Part shown: in pieces, positions 56,751 through 64,000 of the stretch
Layout of the letters: each line of letters begins with the position of its first letter
Numbering within the stretch: position 1 is the stretch's first letter
Assembly (NCBI GenBank): GCA_021029095.1
Contig: JAJOHG010000005.1
Coordinates: forward strand, 1,329,025 to 1,393,024
Direction: 5' to 3'
Origin: Phellopilus nigrolimitatus
Taxonomy: Eukaryota > Basidiomycota > Agaricomycetes > Hymenochaetales > Hymenochaetaceae
Length of the DNA stretch: 64,000 bases
Made by a program: the position numbers and the translations under genes
The notes under the pieces: generated by a model
Told to the model about the DNA's origin: nothing
What the model saw: the letters and a program-made list of their open reading frames with translations, nothing else
Databases searched by the model: none

Positions 56751-57208
56751 GCTCTAAAATAGTGCTATGACCTTATTAAAGGAAAATGAGACATTGCTGT
56801 CCTGTTGAAAGCAACCATGAGATAAGGAGTGCGCGTAAGTATATTACAGCATGGAAGTGACAGAATTAAGGAATTAGGATTGGAGAAGTGCATGTTCCTC
56901 AACACGCTGGCTAGACTTGATTACAGACAAGTGAATGCCGGTAGTTTGGATAGACACGATATCAATAAATGTGAGGAAGCAGGCCTCAGCTGAGCAGAGT
57001 ACTTCCAAGAGACCCAGAAAATGTTCAAACCTCGGCGACTCAGGTGTTGCCTTGAAAGAATTCCAGCCTAGAGTATACGTAAGTCAATCGTCCTCGGTCA
57101 TGTTGCAACTGTGAATCAAGGTGTCACGTGTAAATCCTTAGTATACCACGCGGTACTTGTTTACCGAGCGCTTGTCCACTACGCTCGTCCTTTGGGGCTG
57201 AAGCGCTG
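56751..57208. other. Divergent promoter region of W and DLT1
   Basis: AT-rich DNA with no supported gene. Confidence 0.4.
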
Positions 57209-58248
57209 ATGCGCTTCCAGTGGAACGCGTCGACACTAGCCCGTTTCTCGTATTTCATTCTCGTGCTTATCCTCGGGCTCCTCCTCCTCGTCTCCTGCGT
57301 TTTCCTCCTCTCCCAGGCCGTTCGCACCGCACCGGACCGTAGCTGGTTCGGCAATGTGAACGCCCTCATCGTCGGGGCCGCGTACATCGTTGTCGTGCGT
57401 CTCTACGCCCACAAATCAATCGTGCGAATCTCTCACATGTCTTGGTGCAGCTCGTTGTATCCCTGGCCTTTTGTTTAAAAAGGCGGTTGTCAGTGCGTCT
57501 CGGGCTAGCGAGGATACCTAAGGGGCGGATCGCGATCGGTAAAGGGGACTTGCCAAAGGTTTGTCCTGAGCTTGTTGCATGGATCAGTTTTTTATCCTTT
57601 CCTAAACTTTACGCTCGGCAGGCCGTTCACATCCTCATCGAAGAGGAGCTTCTCCGTTCGTGTGCAATCGCGTATACTGCTCAGCCGAGAATCGCCCGGC
57701 GTGACGGGTGGGGGACACCAGGTTCATTCACTCCCATTTTTGTTATAAGAACATCGTATCGACTGCGCACGTTTGCTCTTACAGGAACAAAACACGAGAA
57801 TGTGCGCTTTCGCACAGCAATTCTCGACACCATCCCAAGCATCGGTGCGTACCTGTCTCTGGTTCGCTCTCTTTCACTTCAAACTGATCATCTTTACCGT
57901 AGACAAGGCCGCGCGCAAAGTAATCCCCTCAATGCCGTCGCTATCCCCCCACGTGCCACTCTCGCGGCACCTTCGGCACATCATGCCCCTCGTCTCCGCC
58001 GACGCGCTTGGCGAGATGCACTTCCGCGCGTATACAGATGCCGTCGAGAAGGCGCGCTACGCTGAGCAAGAGCTGACCGAGGAGGAGTTCGGAGCGGCAG
58101 TTGATTCAGGTGCTGCTATCAGTGATATGTGCGCTCGTTTCATGCCTCATGCTTTCGAGACAATTTATTTCTTTGCTAACATCTGCGTTCGCATTTTAGT
58201 CTGACAGCGTATCAGAGAGTGCTCAGTGAACGCAATAATTTTCAATGA
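57209..58248 (+). CDS. DLT1: DLT1 family ('defect at low temperature') membrane protein
   Basis: Six exons (57209-57394, 57451-57558, 57622-57721, 57785-57844, 57903-58128, 58200-58248) give about 242 residues. Family signatures: MRFQWNASTLARFSY at the start, two membrane helices (YFILVLILGLLLLVSCVFLL, residues about 15-34, and IVGAAYIVVLVVSLAFCL, about 55-72) separated by SQAVRTAPDRSW, then KRRLSVRLGLARIPKGRIAI, the DGWGTPGTKHENVRFRTAIL motif and a C-terminal cytosolic domain ending LTAYQRVLSERNNFQ. I placed the last donor at GTGCGC (58129) because it alone restores the conserved LTAYQRVL end. DLT1 is a conserved fungal membrane protein whose loss impairs growth in the cold in yeast; its biochemical role is not established. 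Confidence 0.85.
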
Positions 58249-58959
58249 TTGCAAAGGGCTAAGCGTCATAGTGTATCAGTAGTCAGTCCTTTCATTATGT
58301 TATCTTCTGCAATTTTCACGAGATCGAGCCAGGGAGTAATCTTTCGTGCATCGGTCACCACTAAGAAGCGTAATGACATATATTGCTGCATGATCTTCGT
58401 ATCATGACATACTATGAGAGCATGTGCGAGATCTCATTCTTTACCCGTCGAACGCCATGATGTGTACATCATGATGATACTTGCATGCTATCACCAAAAT
58501 GCACAATGCCCAGTATGTTGATTTCTCGTTCTATTTGTTAAGCATGTTTGAAGTCGCAGAACGGGAAAGCAAACATCTACAAATTCCGCGAATCGCAACA
58601 AATTGTATCAGCGGTCATGGTTGCAAATTGCTTTTTCTTTCTCCTTTCGCGATTCCCCCAGCTGGTGAGGCTGGTTTGCTGTAATCAATCCATGTAAATA
58701 TAGAACTTTGAGAACACGGAGGGGGGAATAGAAAAAGTAAGCCTTATACCCATTGAGTACCATTGCTGATTGTTGTTTCCTGGACGGCGACATACACTTT
58801 GCGAAGTCCCTTGGAGTTGGTTTAGCCAGTCTATCACTTGAAATACAACGGTCGCCACCGGAGGACGTTAACACCTGTGGGTTAGCGCGGAACCAAATCC
58901 GACAGCCATCCTCCATGGCCTAGTGTAAGTCACAGGGTCTTTCTGTGGCGTGAACAGGA
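58249..58959. other. Intergenic, no gene seen
   Basis: AT-rich DNA between DLT1 and the first peroxygenase gene. A 102-codon minus-strand frame at 58608-58916 has no motif. Confidence 0.4.
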
Positions 58960-58967
58960 TATAAAAA
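58960..58967 (+). promoter_or_regulatory. TATA box of the first peroxygenase gene
   Basis: TATAAAAA lies about 75 nt before ATG 59039. Confidence 0.55.
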
Positions 58968-59038
58968 TTCTGTTAGGCAGACCGATTACCAGTAACTTTT
59001 CTGCACACACCGACTTCACTCTACTTCGACAGGACATT

Positions 59039-59961
59039 ATGCCCCTATCTACCAAACGTCACGAATACCAGCTCCCGCCTCCAAACAGCGACTGGCAACG
59101 TTCGCCATGCCCAGCGCTCAATGCGCTTGCTAATCATGGATACATGTGTGTTTTTTTGAAGCATACATTGCTTGTTGTAAAATCTTAATTTGCGACTTAC
59201 AACGAATTTGCAGAAACCGCAACGGGAAGAATATCAATGTGGTCAAGCTTGTCGACGAGATTCACAACGTCTACAACTTATCTAAGGCACTTGCATCTCT
59301 CCTCGCCGGCGGGGGTTTGTTACTCTGCGGTGGCGACCGCGAGAAGTTCGAGATTGACCTGCATAATCTCGCCCTGCACAACCGAATTGAGCATGACTAT
59401 TCCCTGGTGCATGCGGACGTCAAACCAGGGGAGACCCATGCGCCGACAGTCGTCGATAATGACAAGCTCAAAAAGCTTCTCAACATAAACGACAAGGATT
59501 ACTTGACGGAAAAGGACTTAATCGAAGTGCGAAGGCGGCTCATTGCCGACAAAAAAGAGCTTGATCCTATCCACAGTGTCGTCGCATCAGGCGAGATATG
59601 CATGATCATGGACCTTCTTGGTAAAGATGTTAGGGTCAAGGACTCAAAGGGCAACCTTAAAATCGAGAGGCAAGTCCCAAAAGACTACATCAAGGTATGG
59701 ATGGGAGACGAGAAACTTCCCCTTGGCAAGAATTGGGAGAAGCCGTCGAAAGAAATCACGTTTCAGGAAATCCAGGATAATCAAAAGGAGTACAAGAATT
59801 TGGAGAACGATATTAGAAAGGAGAACCCAAGAAAAGCTCTCGCGACATTCCTGCAGTCGATGTACGGTATAGAATCAATTGATGCCTTGATAAATTCATT
59901 GGAAACGGGCGTGGGACATCCTTTGGTTCAATTGCACGGTGCCCTCGCTAGATCCAAGTAG
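59039..59961 (+). CDS. Heme-thiolate peroxygenase/haloperoxidase, no signal peptide
   Basis: Two exons (59039-59145, 59214-59961), 284 residues. The heme-ligand motif PCP (SPCPALNALANHGY, ligand Cys24) and the acid-base motif EHD (IEHDYSLVHAD, Glu95-His96-Asp97) identify the chloroperoxidase-like family (PF01328), which contains fungal unspecific peroxygenases. These enzymes use hydrogen peroxide to oxygenate or halogenate organic compounds. The length fits the short (family I-like) group, but the N-terminus (MPLSTKRHEYQLPP) has no signal peptide, unlike the secreted enzymes used as models, so it probably acts inside the cell. The intron falls just after the PCP motif. The C-terminal part is unusually rich in Lys/Glu/Asp. 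It forms a tandem pair with the gene at 60914. Confidence 0.88.
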
Positions 59962-60807
59962 ATACTATGCAATGTCATTTCCATGTATACGTATAGCTAG
60001 TCGAATCCTCACTTGCTTACATCGAAGGAACAATTCGGATGCCACAAGTGCTTGAGCAGTATACACGTAAGTTGCATTTCGTTTCAAATACCTGAAAACG
60101 ACTTTGATCTCGCAAATGACACAAGGATTTCTGTAAGCACAATACGTTGTTAATGTCACAAATACTTTCGCTTCAACCTTAGCTGCTTAACCTTGTCGTA
60201 TTATGTCTTTGGATATCATGTTTCTAACAAAACTTCCTCCGTCCTTTTACGTAAACGTCCTAAAGCGGGCTTTGAGGGTTATTTTCGCACGCCATGTGAA
60301 TTTCACTAACGCCACCTCACTGCATCGCCTCTTGCGAGGATCTTTTTGTCTAGTCACTGTGGCTATCTGAGACAACCTTCAAGCCCTGAAGGACCTTCGC
60401 TATTCATAAAGCTGATGATCCAAATGATGTTTGGCTGTACTGCTGCGCAGCAAACTAGAACTCAGTTGATAACTCTGCCCGTTTACTAAGGTGATGGCTG
60501 CCATTGGCTATTCTCATTATGGTGTCAGTAAGCATACTTTTTAGTCCAGACAACACGCTACAACACGCTGGAGTCTGCAAGCTATAATTTCCAATTCCAC
60601 GAGTGCTTTCGCATGTGAGACGCGAGGGAGCAATATTGTTCTCGACATCGCCACACCTGGCCTCCGCCACGCCGCACCGCAGGCTCCACTCGGAACGCCT
60701 GCAGGCAGGCAGACGATAACAAAAAGGCGCTATTTCTCTTTTAACGCCAACGTCACACCTGGTGATCCAACATTGGAAAGAACCGCTGACTTTGAGCGCG
60801 TCACCGG
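59962..60807. other. Intergenic between the peroxygenase genes
   Basis: No gene is supported on either strand; a 130-codon minus-strand frame at 60455-60847 has no motif. Confidence 0.4.
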
Positions 60808-60815
60808 TATATAAG
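60808..60815 (+). promoter_or_regulatory. TATA box of the second peroxygenase gene
   Basis: TATATAAG lies about 105 nt before ATG 60914. Confidence 0.55.
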
Positions 60816-60913
60816 TACCAGAAGTCAAGGGGGGTGTTGACTACCACTCTACTATTACCATCCGCTACACTATTACCTCCGAGACGCTCTCGACGACCTT
60901 GCTACTTAAGAAT

Positions 60914-61719
60914 ATGTCGCACTTCCAACCTTTTGCGCCATCTGTACCAGGCGATAGTCGTTCTCCGTGCCCGGCTCTTAACGCGCTCGCGAACCATTCA
61001 TATATGCAAGTTATTTATTTTACTATCGCGCGGCGGCAAGCCTTTTCTGACTGGTTACCCACAACAGTCCGCACTCTGGCCGCTCGATCCCCTTTTTCCA
61101 GCTTGTGCATGCGCTGCGCATAGTATACAACTGCTCCACACCGCTTGCATGGTTGCTCTCCGTCGTAGGCTTCCTGTGGTGTGGACACCTTTCAGGTTCG
61201 GGCCTCTCCACACGTCTTGCGCTCGACTTGCACGATCTCGCGCGTCACAATCGCATCGAGCATGACGGATCGCTCGTCCATGCAGACGCCGCACCTGGCA
61301 AGAATTACGCGCCTGTCGTTCCAGACCCTGTTCGCCTCACCGAGGTCCTCGACGCGGGTAGTGCTGATCGGTTTGCCGTACGCGACGCGAAGCCAAGCAA
61401 AGGAGCGTTGACGTTCCTCGACTTTGCGCGTGTGCGTTTCTTGCGCGACCGCGCCCTCGTACGGCCACTCGATAGGGTGCATGCCGAAATCACCCGCGGG
61501 GAGGTCGCGCTTATTCTCCTAGCGATGAGCGAGGGTGACGAAAGCGCAAACGCTGGTGAACATGTCATTCCTCGCGCACGACTCTCTCAGTGGTTCGGCG
61601 AGGAGAGATTACCAGACGGATGGGCGGTCCCGCGCACGCAAATCGGGTTGTTGCGGACGGCGAGTCTCGGACGGAAAGTAGGGAGCGAATGCGCGCGGCT
61701 CGCGCGATACAGTAGCTAA
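60914..61719 (+). pseudogene. Second heme-thiolate peroxygenase, probably damaged
   Basis: The start (MSHFQPFAPSVPGDSRSPCP, ligand Cys19) and the main body (QLVHALRIVYNCSTPLAWLL, then DLHDLARHNRIEHDGSLVHA with the EHD motif) are clear PF01328 sequence, and the body stays open to the stop at 61717-61719. The two do not join cleanly: where the first gene has a normal intron, this one has ATGCAAGT with no acceptor before the SRGGKPF segment, and SRGGKPF and QLVHALR are in different frames with no intron that reconciles them. Either an intron was partly deleted, or there is an indel error, or a GC-donor intron with an unusual acceptor is used. The protein is compact (GEVALILLAMSEG, PRARLSQWFGEERLPDGWAV) and less Lys-rich than its neighbour. 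It is a tandem duplicate of the 59039 gene. Confidence 0.7.
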
Positions 61720-62674
61720 ACCATATCCGAGACTCAAAATTATTCCGACTTCCACCATTGACGACCTATGCAAAAGGAATACACACCTAACTTCAGGTTC
61801 CCGTCTCACTCCTAGTTTCTTAAACTACGCATCCCGCATCTAGCATCATCGGTTACTGGGATTGTTCTCTTACCCTCCGTGTTCTTGGATCCAATAACAG
61901 ACTGGACTATGCTTCTCATAATCACGGACGCAGACAATGGAACTCATTTTCTGTCATTTTCTGTCATTTCGCTCATTATCTTGACTCTTTACATACGGTA
62001 ACTTACATCATATGCGTGCTGCTTCTGATTCTCCTATTTTCGTTCTCCTGACATCAAGTTTTCGACCTTAGCGGAACGTGTACGCAATTTGAGTAGTCTG
62101 GCTTCCTTGCTGATGCATCACCGTCCTGAGTGCTTAACTTCTCATTTTGTCTTTTCATACGGTTCTAAAATGTCGCTAATGGATGCGCTGCCGAAATAAG
62201 ATCAGAACTATAATGAAACTTTGTGTTCGCATAGCATGCCTGTCCAGCAATACTCATGTCACTTGCTAAAGCTTGACGTCGGTTTATGCAAGAATATTTG
62301 CAAGGTCACTTGAGAACCATTCACTTCCCCCCTTTTCTCGTCTTTGGATTTTGTATATGAAAGCACATTGAACTGCATGCATTATGAATTTGATGACTAC
62401 GGCTTCGTGAGTCTCGTAAAAACGCTCAGATACTAGCTCTGAAGATGCAATCAACTCAAGTGCAAAAATGAGCGGGAGTCTAGCTTTCCCGTAATTACGA
62501 TGAGTTACATCTAACTCTGTGGCTGGTTGGCTACTTATAGTCGTCGGAGATTGAATGTGATGTCCAAAAGGAGAGCCGTTGCACTGCTCGCCTCTACCAC
62601 TTCCTACATTTCTTCATTCTATTTTGGCCCTCAAATCTCAAAGATCCGGAAGCCGGTTATCATATAGTGCAACC
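61720..62674. other. Intergenic, no gene seen
   Basis: About 950 AT-rich bases without coding signal. The word TTTTCTGTCATTTTCTGTCA near 61950 is a short tandem repeat. Confidence 0.4.
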
Positions 62675-64000
62675 ATGGAATTCAGCTCGAAGAACAAGCA
62701 ATCTTTCCAAGGTTTCTTGTCGGCGCTCACCGTCTTCTTTTCGTTCACCAACTTGAAGGCGCCCCACACCGAACTATCCCGTACAGACTTGAAACCTGTG
62801 TCGATTTTGTACCCGCAGCAGTCACTCGATTCTTTACTCAAGGCATTAGCTAGGGCTCCGGCTGTTGATTTGGTCTCAAATGTGAAGATAGTGAGTCTGT
62901 TGCCACTTGTATGCCACCGTGATTTGGCTAAATTCGCTTGCAGGGTCTGCAGCGAATCAGGCTGGCTTTCGTTGTTGGGGCGTTATTGGCTATTGAATTG
63001 GGTCTAACGCTACTGGTTAGATACCTGTACGCTTTCTACATAGAGAAGGTGATTTAGTCATGCGATGTTGATCGAATATACGCCTCATCTTCGTTGAAAC
63101 AGGTCGGCCGACTGTTTTCGAAGATAAAGTCCAGTCGGAACGAACTGATACTGATAACAATCTCCTCGGCCTTTGTGCGTTCCTCTATCTAACCTAATGA
63201 TTTCTTCTCACAAGTCTGTTTTTTATAAGTGCGCGATCGCATCGCTGCGGCTTGTTGCTCAGTGGTGTAACCTGTCTGAAGCCGGAGGCCTCATCAAGTT
63301 GGTCAAAATCAAGACGAACTTGAGGGTCTATGATGCCTGGAACGCAGGCAACGACAGCTCTGGTGACAGGATTTTCTTCAATGATAACATGAAAGACGGA
63401 ACAGTAAACCTTTCTTCTTCTGTTGCTTCTTCCGGGATCGAGGACTCTAGAAACTTGAAGACCGCACCTGAGATAGACTGCACGGAGAGCTCAGATTCGA
63501 AATTGAAGGAAGAACAGAACGACAAGGTTTCAGTGTCCACCTCGGTATCGCCGGCGAAGAAAAAGTGGGAGAAAGTCGCCTTCAGGGTCAACGCAGAATC
63601 TTTGGACGCGGGTTCCTGTCTGGACTCGGCCGACACGAACTCGGTACCCTCAATGGCGAGCTTGTCTATTTCCGATTGCGGCCCCGTGTCCGTCTCGTCG
63701 CAGATGTACACCATGCTGCTGTCGCCACCACTAAGAATGGAGGAGGATGTCATTGGAACCTCGGCTAGGCTACAACATGATGACACCCTGGATTCATCGA
63801 GTTCGGCCGCAACCGCTGCATCAATATCCCTGGCCATAGCCTCACTTCCTGCCGCTTCCCCCGCTTCTGCTGACTCAAAGCCTGAGGCTACTGAACACAA
63901 AGCGAAAGGAAAGGAGGTTGAACTCGAAGACGCCAAGGATTACGTATCTCTCTGCACTCCTGAAGATCTGGGAAGCCGCCACGGACGCATGCTTTTGAAC
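62675..64000 (+). CDS. Multi-pass membrane protein with Ser/Glu-rich tail, partial (runs off the window)
   Basis: Exons 62675-62890, 62944-63048, 63103-63174 and 63215 to beyond 64000 join in frame. I chose ATG 62675 (context CAACCATGG); an in-frame ATG at 62579 would add 32 unremarkable residues. Hydrophobic segments: FQGFLSALTVFFSFTN near the start, IRLAFVVGALLAIELGLTLL in exon 2, and milder ones in exon 3 (NELILITISSAF) and early exon 4 (CAIASLRLVAQW). The last exon turns into an acidic Ser-rich tail (KLKEEQNDKVSVSTSVSPAK, SSSSAATAASISLAIASLPA, then KGKEVELEDAKDYVSL). The layout (hydrophobic start, helices on separate short exons, long acidic Ser-rich last exon) resembles gene Y, though sequence similarity is too weak to claim kinship. 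The last exon's antisense strand is also open (63328-63936), a composition effect. Confidence 0.6.

Noticed and set aside
63328..63936. 202-codon minus-strand frame at the right end
   Set aside because: The plus strand is open over the same span as the last exon of a spliced gene with three consistent upstream junctions; the antisense frame is a composition shadow.

Overview
The window reads as nuclear DNA of a filamentous basidiomycete, most likely an Agaricomycete. Genes are cut by many short GT-AG introns of about 47-75 nt, coding DNA is GC-rich, and several proteins are of kinds common in mushrooms: DUF6534-like membrane proteins, heme-thiolate peroxygenases without signal peptides, and serine-rich transmembrane proteins. 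No rRNA, convincing tRNA, CRISPR or bacterial-type operon was found. All exon models come from reading frames and splice consensus by eye.

Left flank (1-19 kb) is ordinary gene space: a GH3 beta-glucosidase with five apparent frameshifts, a single-pass membrane protein, a BET1/SFT1-type SNARE (minus strand, one frameshift), two tandem DUF6534-like genes, shugoshin, a large disordered protein of unknown role (minus strand) and a small dual-specificity phosphatase. From 19 to 22 kb the DNA is debris: a dead SEC24 fragment, an unidentified coding-like scrap, a 19-G run and a decayed piece of a dispersed repeat.

The core (about 22.0-54.8 kb) is a large imperfect inverted repeat. Going inwards, each arm holds gene Y (a roughly 1,120-residue multi-pass membrane protein, transcribed towards the centre), a relic family called X (transcribed away from the centre) and a GC-rich repeat block. 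The two Y copies are nearly identical but differ in their C-terminal tails. The left arm carries about 2.9 kb that the right lacks: gene Z, split by an 863-bp hAT-type element with a perfect 8-bp target duplication, and a 432-bp Tc1/mariner-type MITE with TA duplication. The spacer holds a very GC-rich two-exon gene, and a third X copy (41.3-43.7 kb) has no left counterpart.

Right flank (55-64 kb): an unidentified membrane protein (W, minus strand), a DLT1 ('defect at low temperature') homologue, two tandem heme-thiolate peroxygenase genes (the second apparently damaged), and the first four exons of a membrane protein with a Ser/Glu-rich tail that runs off the window.

The most unusual feature is the palindrome with paired membrane-protein genes, embedded in single-copy housekeeping genes and marked by transposon insertions and gene relics. 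Frameshifts in a SNARE and in GH3 warn that some breaks may be assembly indels rather than true decay.
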